Shown here in pieces: positions 42,692-54,600 of a stretch of DNA of 64,000 bases. A program made the translations under genes and the position numbers. Origin of the DNA: Aquilaria yunnanensis. Taxonomy: Eukaryota; Streptophyta; Magnoliopsida; Malvales; Thymelaeaceae. Location of the stretch: positions 80,106,001 through 80,170,000 of the forward strand of contig CM077597.1 in assembly GCA_039654915.1 (NCBI GenBank), given 5' to 3'. The first letter of the stretch is position 1; every line of letters begins with the position of its first letter. The notes below the pieces were generated by a model. The model had not been told where the DNA came from. It ran no database searches and saw only the letters and a list, made by a program, of their open reading frames with translations.

Positions 42692-45600
42692 ATGGATCGT
42701 GTTCTTAAAGCTGCAAGGGCCTCTGGCTCTCTCAATCTATCCAATCGTTCTCTCAGGCAAGTTCCACGAAACCATTCTCTTCCATTTCATCTATATTATG
42801 TACATTTCCCGGTGCTTCTCTTGGATGCTAGCAACGCGTATCCAGATCGCCATTATCGCTTTATTTGTTGTCTCTTTTTGCGAGAACCCGTTACGATTTG
42901 TTTGAATCCCAGAAACTATGATTCTAGATTGATTGGTTGAATTTCCTGCCTTTTGTTTATTTTGATTCGCTCAGCTTGAAAAGTTAAGATCTTTGATGTT
43001 CTGCCTCTGCATCCTGGTATTTTTATCGTTTAAATTCATCATGATATTAGTGATGGTAGAGATTCGATTTCTGAAATTCTATGTTGAGTTGCAATCTCAG
43101 CACTCAACACCCGTTGTCCAAAACTAGGAAGATGAAAAAATTTATTTGAAAAATTTTGATGGGCATAACGTTCAAAATCTCAGGAATCTACTCCCGTTGT
43201 CCAAAACTGATTTAGATCTGTTGAACTCTCTGGATGCATCTATATGTTTGTTTTTATCCATCGGTAACTAGCTGTTCACCTTGCATGCTCAGAGAAGTGC
43301 CTGAAGAGGTATATCGTGGCGTGGAAGCAGTTGGTGAGGGTGAAAAGTGGTGGGAGGTAGTGTACTGTGTATTCTTTTTCACTTGGTTTGTGATCTGAAA
43401 TTTATTCTAGATTGGGTTATGTTGATGGTTTCTCTGCTTATCTGTAGGCGGTCGACCTACAAAAGCTAATATTAGCACATAATGATATTGAAGTCCTGAA
43501 AGAAGAATTGAGAAATTTATCATCTCTGGTTATCCTGAATGTCAGCCACAACAAGCTTACTCAGCTTCCAGCTGCAATTGGACAGTGAGTTGTTTGAAAT
43601 TTTCATGATCATATCTTCTATTTCAGTTTATTGTTTTTATCCTCCTTTTTTTTCAATATCTTATTGTATATGCATTCTTGCTGATCTACAGGCTTCCTAT
43701 GCTAAAGTCATTGGATGTGTCTTTCAACTCAGTGGCTAGAATACCTGACAGAATTGGATCTGCAACTTCTCTTGTAAAGTAGGCACCTCTCTATTTCTTA
43801 TTCTAAAAACAAATGAAATCAAGTTCCTCTTACTGATCGCACACACAATGTTTTCTCATCAATTTTTCTGCTATATTGGAAGGGTTTCTGCCCATGTTTT
43901 TTTTTTTTTTTTAATTTTTTGTGTTATTCTGTTTCTCAAATGTAGATGAGCCTACTCAAGAAAAAAATATTATGCCTCTTTCTCTGTCATTTATATAAAG
44001 GAAATTTATTTTTGTGCGAGTTCATTTTTGCACAATTGTATCAACTTGCTTAGCTCACTACCATTATTCTGTGTGTTACATATGACAAATAGTTCATTCC
44101 TCCCTGTCTTTTTCACCAATTTCCTACTCTTCCGGTAATGGCCTTCATTCGCATTTGATTTTGCAACAACAAAGATATTGCATTTTCTTAGCTGCTTTTT
44201 TCAATGGAAGACATGGTGTAGACATCTGGAGATTTACTACTAACTTCCTTTTTTCTTGAAAGAAAGATCCATGACTTCTGAGTAAATCAAGGGCCATCAG
44301 CTTTAGCAGCCTGCTTAAAGTGGCATATGGACTAGCGGGCTCTTATTTATTAACCTTTTACTTTCTCCTTCAAACATTTCAAGTAAGAAGTAACAGAGAA
44401 GACTGAATGCCATGAATTATTTTCCTTGTATCATCGAAACTTATTTCCTTGTTATTCCACAATCTGGCCTGTTGGCTCAACCAGATAATTTGTAATGAGT
44501 GGAGACTAGAAAGCCCTCACCACAATATAAAGCACCGACAAACTCCTTGGCTTAGTACTGTGGGATGACACTACTCTAACAGATAGGATGTGAACAAATC
44601 ATATGAGTAGCATGTTTATGTTTTGAAAATTTTTTCATGTAGGGTTTGTATGGGTCTACTCTTAAATTATTAACAATTACATTTTTCTCTTCAGGCTTGA
44701 TTGTTCAAATAACCAGCTTGTGGAACTTCCAAGCTTCCTTGGCAATTGTGTGGATTTGTCAGAATTGAAGGTATTGACACAGATCCGATAATTTTGAGTT
44801 ATGAAATACAGTTTTAATTTTAAGACTTCCAGTGCTTTCATTTTCATTCTCATTTTTCTATTATTACATCATTGCTTTTAGTTGGTGTCTGAAACTTCTT
44901 GATGATAAACATAAAGGTTATAACAGGACACATAATCTATTTCTTCCAGTCACTGAAAATATAATCTCTCGGATAATCTGAAGCCAAGGTTCTAGCAGCT
45001 GGTTCTAGCCACTTACCAGTTGCTAATACTATAAAATTCTTGAGGTCATTAAAACCAGATTGTTGATAGTGGAAAGCCCTCAACAATATAGAACAACTTA
45101 AACCATTCAGGATTCTGTTAGCACTTATTAAAGTCAACATAGTCATGTTTAAGTGTGCAGCTTTCAACTGAAATTTTATTGCTGTAAGGCTAGTCTGAAG
45201 GGTGGTTTTCACGTTATATCTTGATATGATCATTCTTGATTGTTTTTAGTGGCATATATGTCTTGCTCAAACCAATTGCTAGTGCTGCTTTTCTACAGGC
45301 ATCAAACAACTTGATCCAGATGTTGCCAGATGATCTTGCACGTTGTACAAAATTGATGAAGCTAGATGTGGAGGTATATGTATTTTTATGAAACCCATAC
45401 AACTTCTCTCAGCTGCTTCAATCTCTTCTATTATAGCTTAGAATGTCTTGAGACTTGATTTATTAAGCCTATTCCTGTCTATGTTTTCTGTTTGTCCCAG
45501 GGAAACAGGCTGAAAGTTTTGCCCGAGAATCTGATTGGATCGTGGACACTGCTCACAGAACTCAATTCATGTAATGTGGGTTATTAATATCAGTGTTGGA

Positions 45601-48600
45601 ATATTTTGGAGATCTCCAGAATATTCTGGAGGTCAAAGATTTAATGTTCCTTATTAGGAAAACTGTGTACAGCTAGAAAATCTTAGTAATCTTTTATTTT
45701 TAGGAGATTAGGATCTGTTTATTTGTTTCCTAAATTGTTAGTCTGTAAAAGAGGAAACTACCTAACTTAGGTTTCCTTAGCCTTGTATTTAAACAGTGTA
45801 AAACTCTATGAGGAAAAATAAGCCAGTATTATTTCTGCATGGTATCAGAGCAAACCCTAATTTTCTAAGCCATCTCTCTGCGTCCTTCCTCTGCCCAACA
45901 TGTCTGAAATCTCGTCTGCATCTACACCTTCCAGCAACAATCAGCCAAACAATCCTACAACCCTAACTCAAGCCCTAAACACTGATTCTCATTCTGTCCA
46001 GATCACCACTATTCGCCTTAATGGTGATAATTTCCTGCGATGGTCTCAATCTGTTAGAATGTACATTCGAGGGCGAGGAAAGATTGGCTACCTCACTGGA
46101 GATAAGAAGGCACCGGCAGCAGAGGACCCGACATATGCAACTTGGGATGCAGAGAATTCGATGGTTATGACCTGGCTCGTCAATTCTATGGACGAGGACA
46201 TTGGGTCTAACTACATGTGCTACTCCACAGCCAAGGAATTATGGGACAATGTAAATCAGATGTATTCTGATTTAGGAAACCAGTCCCAAGTCTATGAGTT
46301 AACTCTAAAACTTGGTGAAATCCGGCAGGGGGATGACACTGTCACAAAGTACTTTAACTCCCTAAAAAGGCTGTGGCAGGACTTGGATCTCTTCAATGAC
46401 TACGAATGGAAATCTGCAGATGATGCCAATCACTACAGAAAAACTATGGAGGACCATCGAATCTACAAGTTCCTTGCTGGACTGAATGTGGAGTTTGATG
46501 AAGTAAGGGGCAGGATCATTGGTAGATCACCCCTTCCCCCAATGAGTGAAGTATTTGCAGAAGTTAGAAGGGAAGAAAGCAGAAGAAATGTCATGCTGGG
46601 AAAAAAGGACACCAATGTGATGGCTGACACTTCTGCCTTAGTTGCCTCTGATGAAGTGGCAAATAAGGCTGCTAGATTTCAGAAAAAAAAAAACTGAGGA
46701 GAAGCCACGGGTTTGGTGTGATCACTGCAACAAACCTCGCCATACAAGGGAAACCTGCTGGAAGATCCATGGAAAGCCAGAAAACTGGAAGAGTAAAAGG
46801 AGCAATGACAGGATCAGCCACACAACACCTGCTACTAATGAGGCTGAAACCAGTCCCTTCAGCAAGGAGCAGATGGATCATCTCCTAAAGCTGCTAAAGT
46901 CTAGTGTGTCTTCTGGTATTTCTCATGTTTCTCTTGCACAAACAGGTAGTGAATCTAGTGCCCTATTCTGTTTTTCAAATTCTGCTCCTTGGATCATTGA
47001 TTCTGGAGCCTCTGATCACATGACCAGTCTTTCTAAACTTTTCTGCTCTTATTCCCCATGTTCTGGTAATAAAAAAGTAAAAATTGCAAATGGTACTTTC
47101 TCACCCATTGCAGGGAAAGGTTTGATAAAACTCTCCAAGAATATTGATCTTGAATCTGTTCTACATGTTCCCAAACTAGCCTGCAACCTTTTATCTGTCA
47201 GCAAACTTTCTAAAGATTCTAATTGTCATATTGTTTTCCTTGACACTCACTGTGAAATTCAGGACCAGACCTCGGGGAAGAAGATTGGCAGTGCTAAGAT
47301 GATAGATGGACTCTATTACTTTGATGGGGACTCTCCCGATAATAAAAAGGCTCAGGGCTTCAGTAGTGTTAGTTCTGATCCTGTTTATGAACAAATAATG
47401 CTTTGGCATTCTAGACTAGGACATCCTAGTTTTCAATACCTTAAGTATTTGTTTCCTGATTTGTTTAAGGGGTTCAACCTTTCTTTACTTCAATGTGAAA
47501 GTTGTTATCTATCTAAGAGTCATCGTACTACCTACTTGAAAAAACCTTATATTCCCTCAAAGCCATTTTATTTAATACACAGTGATGTTTGGGGACCTTC
47601 AAAAATCACCACAATTTCAAGGAAAAAATGGTTTGTCACCTTTATAGATGACCATACACGTTTATGTTGGATTTACCTGATGAGTGAAAAATCTGAAGTG
47701 GAAAATCTGTTTAAGGCCTTTTACAAAATGGTTGAAACACAGTTTCAAACTAAAATCAGCATTCTTCATACTGATAATGGAACTGAGTATTTCAATAAAC
47801 ATTTGGGAGTTTTTTTAAAGGAAAAAGGTGTTCATCACCAATCTACATGTGTGGATACTCCTCAACAAAATGGTATTGCTGAAAGGAAAAATAAACATTT
47901 ACTTGGAAGTAACTCGTGCTATCATGTTTTCCATGAATGTTCCCAAATATCTATGGGGAGAAGCTATTTTGACAGCCTCATACTTGATTAATAGGATGCC
48001 TACCCGAGTTTTAAAATATAGCACACCTTTGGATTACTTCAAAACTATTTTTCCTATGTCTCGAATCCATTCAAATTTACCACTTAGAATTTTTGGATGC
48101 ACTGTTTTTGTCCATATTCCTAACAACTCTGGTTCAAAACTGGATCCTAGAGCTGAAAAATGCATTTTTGTAGGATATGCACCCAATAAAAAGGGATACA
48201 AGTGCTTTAACCCTCAAACAAAAAAATTTTTTGTTAGTATGGATGTCTCTTTCATGGAAAACAAACCTTACTTTCACAAAAATTATCTTCAGGGGGAGAA
48301 TGAAGTAAGGAATGATAATTTTTGGGATTTATTTCCTGTTCCACTACCAAATACAATTTTAACTTCCCCTGGCAGCTCTGAATCCATTAAACAAAATCAG
48401 GAAAACTCAGTTTCAAATAATAACAGTAATAGGAATCCTTGTCAGACTATGCCAGGTACTATTGTATCTTCAACAGGGGGAGAAACACTACAAATGGATA
48501 AAAATAATCCAAACACTGAGCTTCTGGTTTATACTCGGAAGAAAACCCATCAAGGTAGTCAAGATCCAACTTTGATTCAAGGATCTGACGAGTCAAAAAC

Positions 48601-51600
48601 CCCAGAGGCTGGTACTCAGACTTCCACAGGTACTTCAGTCCCGACTCCTAATCCTACTCCTTTGATTGCTGATCCTTCTTTAACTTCTGGTCCTGATACA
48701 TTATCTGATTATGATATTCCTATAGCCATTAGAAAAGGAACCAGAATCTGTACAAACTTTCCCAGATATCCTATTGCTAAATATATTTCTTATAAAAGGC
48801 TGTCTCACACTCATAGGGCATTTACCTCAAAAATTTCACACTTGTTTGTCCCGAGAAATATTGAGGAAGCTTTGAATGACCCAAACTGGAAGTTAGCAGT
48901 TATGGAGGAGATGAGTGCTCTGAGAAGAAGTGGCACATGGGAGATAGTGGACTTACCCAAAGAGAAGAAAACAGTGGGGTGTAAGTGGGTGTTTACTGTG
49001 AAATGCAGAGCTGATGGTAGTGTTGAGAGATATAAGGCTAGGCTGGTTGCTAAAGGTTTCACTCAAACCTATGGAATTGACTATCAAGAAACCTTTGCCC
49101 CTGTTGCTAAAATTAATTCAATTCGAGTTCTACTGTCTCTTGCTGTTAAATTCAAGTGGCCATTGTGTCAGCTGGATGTAAAAAATGCTTTCTTGAATGG
49201 AGACCTAGAAGAAGAAGTTTACATGAGCATACCACCAGGATTCAAGGGAAAATATGGACAGAATCAGGTCTGCAGATTAAAAAGATCTTTATATGGTCTA
49301 AAACAGTCTCCTAGAGCCTGGTTTGAGCGCTTTGGGAAAGCTGTAAAGGGCTGTGGCTATCATCAAAGTCAGACTGACCATACAATGTTTTACAAGCATA
49401 GCAAGGAAGGCAAGGTCGCAATTCTAATTGTTTATGTAGATGATATAATTTTGACTGGTAATGATCTTGAAGAACTGGGAAAGCTTAAGAAGAAGCTGGC
49501 TACCTTGTTTGAGATCAAGGACCTAGGTGCTCTAAAATACTTTCTTGGAATGGAAGTTGCAAGGTCCAAGGAAGGTATCTTTGTCAACCAACGAAAGTAT
49601 ATACTTGACTTGCTTAGTGAAACAGGTTTACTTGGGTGCAAACTAGCCGAAACTCCTGTGGAACCTAATTTCAAGTTACAACCTGCTAAGGCTGAGGAAG
49701 TGCAGAATACAGAACAATACCAAAGGCTTGTTGGAAGACTAATTTACCTATCTCACACTCGCCCTGATATAGCTTTTGCTGTAAGTATGGTAAGCCAGTT
49801 TATGCATTCTCCTGGGCCAAGACACTTTGATGCTGTATACAGAATTTTAAGATATTTGAAGGGGACACCTGGAAAAGGGTTACTATTCAAAGACCATGGG
49901 CATCTACAAGTTGAAGCCTATACAGATGCAGACTGGGCAGGGAGTGTTTCTGACAGACGCTCTACTTCTGGCTACTGTACATTCATTGGAGGCAATCTAG
50001 TTACTTGGCGAAGCAAAAAACAGAATGTGGTGGCTAGGAGTAGTGCTGAAGCTGAGTTCAGAGCAGTAGCTCATGGAATCTGTGAAGTCTTATGGATTAA
50101 GAGACTATTGGAAGAATTAAAAATTTCTAATCCATCTCCCATGAAAGTTTTCTGTGACAATAAGGCAGCTATCTCTATTGCTCATAATCCTGTCCTCCAT
50201 GATAGAACGAAGCATGTGGAAGTTGACAAGCATTTTATCAAGGAAAAAATTGAAAGTGGACTGATTTGTATGCCTTATATCCCTACTGCAGAACAGATTG
50301 CTGACATTCTCACTAAAGGATTGCCTCAAAGACAGTTCGAGAAGCTAGTGAACAAGCTGGCTATGGAAGACATCTTCAAACCAGCTTGAGGGGGAGTGTT
50401 GGAATATTCTGGAGATCTCCAGAATATTCTGGAGGTCAAAGATTTAATGTTCCTTATTAGGAAAACTGTGTACAGCTAGAAAATCTTAGTAATCTTTTAT
50501 TTTTAGGAGATTAGGATCTGTTTATTTGTTTCCTAAATTGTTAGTCTGTAAAAGAGGAAACTACCTAACTTAGGTTTCCTTAGCCTTGTATTTAAACAGT
50601 GTAAAACTCTATGAGGAAAAATAAGCTAGTATTATTTCTGCAATCAGACTATCTGTAATTCTTCATCCTACTCCTACCGTGTACTAAAAATTTGATGTCT
50701 GTGCTCATTGTTCAATCCTTTGCAGCCAGAAACTTACTAAGCAGTCTACCACAGAGCATTGGGAGTCTTTCACGTTTGGTCAGGCTTGACCTTCACCAAA
50801 ACAGTGAGTTACCTTGGTATTCAGTTGAATCATTATCTATTTTATGTCTTTGGCATGTGGTACATCTTTCATTCATGGTCTAATGCAGGAATTTCATCAA
50901 TTCCACAGTCAATAACGGGCTGCTCTTCCCTTGCAGAATTCTATATGGGGTCAGTTTCTCATCCACTCCCATATTTTGGATGTTTTGAATTGCATGAATG
51001 ATCATATATGGTGTAAAAATTACTTCCTGAATTGCTCTTATTACTATTGTCATATGATATACAATTTTCATCAGGAATAATGAGCTGTCAACATTGCCAG
51101 AGGAGATAGGGGAGCTTTCTTGCATAGGGACACTAGACCTCCACTCTAACCAGGTGGCTATCTCATTCTTATCTTCTTTTGATTCATGTGATGGACATTC
51201 TTCTTATCTGTCTGCAATCTGCAATATTCAGCATTTCAGCTTTGAATATGTTATATTTTTTTCAGATGCAAATGCAAATTTCCTCAAAATGAAAAGATTG
51301 TTACTTTGCATCACCGATTATTTTCCGGCATGAAGACATTATATATATTGGTTAATTTGCCTGATGCAGTTGAAGGAGTATCCTGTTGGAGCCTGTAAAC
51401 TGAGTCTTTTGTTTCTGGATGTTTCAAATAATTCTTTGGCTGGTCTACCTGCTGAGCTTGGTAAGTTAGTTAACTAAGAATTTTTCTCAATTTAGCTATG
51501 GCAGATTGAATAGAAAACCAGCTGAACATGTATTGGATCCACTTTTAAGATAACTTACTAGTTCATGACAGAAGTAAATAGAGAAAGCGCTCATAAGAAT

Positions 51601-54600
51601 AAGATCAAGATGAATTGTATGTACATGTATCTACTCTATATATCTGTCTGTCTGTCTGTATATATACAATATATATATATATATATAGATTGTAATGTCG
51701 TTGGTGGTTCCTGCTTTCACTTCAATCTGATAACACAAACCTGAAAAGTAAAATCGTTGTTGAGATAATTTGACACTTGAAATTTGGGAAAAGGCAACAG
51801 CTTACCAAAAAAGAGAAGGGAAATATCTGCCTAGAGAAAGAAAGAATGAAGAAAAACAAAACACAAAAATTAGGGACTATGTTGGTTCGTGAACAATAGT
51901 CTTATCTTCCAGTTGTGTTGGTGTTCTTGCTTTGCTTCTGGAGCTTGTATTTTGCTTCTTCATTTTTCTCAGAATCGGAGCTTTTTCATTTTTCTCATAA
52001 TTGGAGCATTTCAGTCCTTTTGTGTCTTATGGGGGGATTCTCCTCTGTGCATGAGAGAACTTTCTTAGCTTCAGATTCCATTCTTTTTGTTCCCTTGTTG
52101 ATTCAATGTATGCTTCTAACCTTTGGTTCTTGGTACTTGTGATTGTTGACGGGAGAAGGTTCCTTTTAAGGCACATTAGAAGTTCAGTTAATTAAATTGC
52201 TGTAAGAAGATAAATAGGATAAAGTTCTAAATATGGCATTGGTGTCAAAAGCTAACTTGTGGTTTGACACAGATGGCAGTATGTTACTTGGACTTGAATC
52301 ATCACAAAAAGGTGTAACTTGCAGTATTTTGTTTGTTATGCATTTTTGGGTTGCGATTGTTATCGATTTATACTCTCCCATGGAAACATTATATATCTTC
52401 TTGCTTTTTGGTATAAATGTTTTGTAGATCTGCAGTCATGCACTAGAGGACTTTCCTCAATCTTATGTTATTATTGCCACCTTGTCTACCCAACTAATTA
52501 TGTTCAAATTTTTTTTTCTTTGGCAACAATGTCTTTTGCCACTTCTGTATGCTTGTTACTTGCTTGGATGACTCTTCTATAAAAGAACATTTTTAATTAC
52601 TAATATCATAAATGATGGAGAGTCTCATTCAATTTCCTTTCAGGCAAAATGACTACTTTAAGGAGACTTTTGCTTTCTGGAAATCCTCTGCGAACCCTGA
52701 GGAGGTATGCGTTAACATCAAATGTTCCTATCCTTGTGGTTTCATTTAATTATGTGTTCCACCATTGACACTTCTACAGCACAGCTCGTTGGTATCAGGA
52801 CCTACAACTGCTTTGCTGAAATATCTTAGAAGCAGACTCTCAGAGACTGGAGGCATGTTGGTTTTCCAAAGCAATTATTCACTCTTTTTCTAGTTTTCAA
52901 ATGTTTCAAGGTAATTTCAAGAGTTGGAGTAATATTATGTCCAAAGTAAATAGCATCAGGTTTCTTGTGTAGATTCTGGTGCTACTAGTGTCAAGAAAGA
53001 GGATGTAGTTGCTTCAGCAGCTCGATTGTCACTTTCTTCAAAGGTACTTGTGCATGATTTGAATTAACTACCTAGAGTAGATGTTGAGTGTTTACTAATG
53101 TTTTGCTTCAATGTCGTGTATGTATGATGTATTTCTTTTTCAGCAGAACCTATTCATGATGTTGTCTTGGTAAAAACATGATTAAAAAAAATTGTTGATC
53201 ATTGAAATAATGCATGATGTCATCACTTCCTCAGCAGAACCTATTAATGATGTCATCCTGGTAAAAAAATGATAGAGGATTTGTTGTGCATGCATGTGAA
53301 TTCTCAGTTGGAGAAGTCTAAATTCAGCACAAATGTGTTGATTCTGTTAGTTAGGGAAGATGGGGGTGGGCATGGGAGGGAAAATTTTCTTCCAGTGATT
53401 GTCTATCTATACATGTCTCCTTTAATCAACCGCTAGCTAAAGCATTTCCCCCTTCCCTTTCTTCTATACCCATACTCCCTACATTCTAGTGAAGGAGCCC
53501 AAGGCTTTGTTTGGTTGGCTTCATATTGTTTCATGCCTATGCTTTTGGGGGAAAAGGAAAATGGCCTGAAAACGTATTGTGAAAACGTCAAGCATTTCTA
53601 GCCAAAACAATCTACTTCAAGAGCTACTCACTTTGTTCTCTCTATTTCTGGACCTCAGGAACTAAAACTACAAGGCCTGGGTTTAAGCACCATTCCTTCT
53701 GAAGTATGGGAATCCTGTGAAGTAATAAAGGTTGATCTTTCTAGAAATTCCATTCAAGATCTGCCTACAGAACTATCCACATGCAAATCACTGCAGGTAA
53801 TTGTTGTTTTACCCACCTACCACTGTGATGTATTTAGTATTGGTTGTCGATGTAATTATTAGAAAGGTAAAATATCAGAATGAATTCCACTTTTCATCAA
53901 CTCCTGAAGTTCTTAGAGACTTTCCAAATGTTGTCTTTCCACTGTTGGTAGAATATAACCATTCATGTGCATGCTACAGAGATGTTTTAAAGACAATATC
54001 ATGTCAACAGATTTCATTCTGCTTTCTGTGAATTATTACTGTACCATTTATTGCTGAACGTTTTGAATTTGCAACAAACTAGTTGGTATTGGGCTCACTT
54101 AGTTTATTGATTGATTATGGAATTGCAACATCATGACATAAAACCTAGCAGCACACAAAATTGGTCAATGTTTCTCGAGTTCAGTCTCTGCTGCTGGTTT
54201 TTTTCTTTGTTTGCAGACTTTGATTTTATCAAGGAATGCTATTAAATACTGGCCTGGTGAAGTCTTGAAGTCACTTGCTTCTCTTTCATGTCTGAAGCTG
54301 GATGGTAATCCTCTGAAACAGGTAAGTAATCTTGCTTTGTGATTTCTTTTTTCTGAGATTCTTATTTGTGAATTTTATGCTGCCATGAATGCTTTCTGCG
54401 TTGGTAAGGGAGAAAAGAACCAGTGAAGCACCTAAAGTTCTTTTGTCATCCCTATGTTGGAGAGATATATTAATGTACTTGTACAGAGTCAATTTTAATG
54501 ATTATATCTGTTTCCTGTATAATGCACCTTGGAAAGTTACGTGATGCCTCTTTAGGTTTGGATGAAAATACACTTGAAAAATCTTAAAATGCTTAGAAGC

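Larger units (their letters stand above)
45594..50642 (+). mobile_element. Ty1/copia LTR retrotransposon in LRRC40 intron 7 (5,049 bp)
   Basis: Two 246-bp LTRs bound the element, with TG...CA ends and an exact 5-bp target duplication ATCAG (45589-45593 and 50643-50647). Order inside: primer-binding site, gag, protease, integrase, reverse transcriptase, RNase H, polypurine tract. The integrase-before-RT order defines copia. The LTRs differ at only two positions, so insertion was recent; at 0.7-1.3 x 10^-8 substitutions per site per year it is roughly 0.3-0.6 million years old. Two frame disruptions in the coding region make this copy probably non-autonomous. It is in the same orientation as the host gene. 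Confidence 0.97.

Noticed and set aside
42692..42940. 82-codon read-through frame at the LRR start
   Set aside because: Only the first 65 bp are exon. The rest reads into intron 1 past the GC donor and diverges from the LRR protein.
53502..53616. Second Tourist MITE in LRRC40 intron 14 (AAGGCTTTGTTTGGTTGG ... CTAGCCAAAACAATC)
   Set aside because: Only one recognisable terminus. The proposed right end pairs poorly and no TTA duplication was found.
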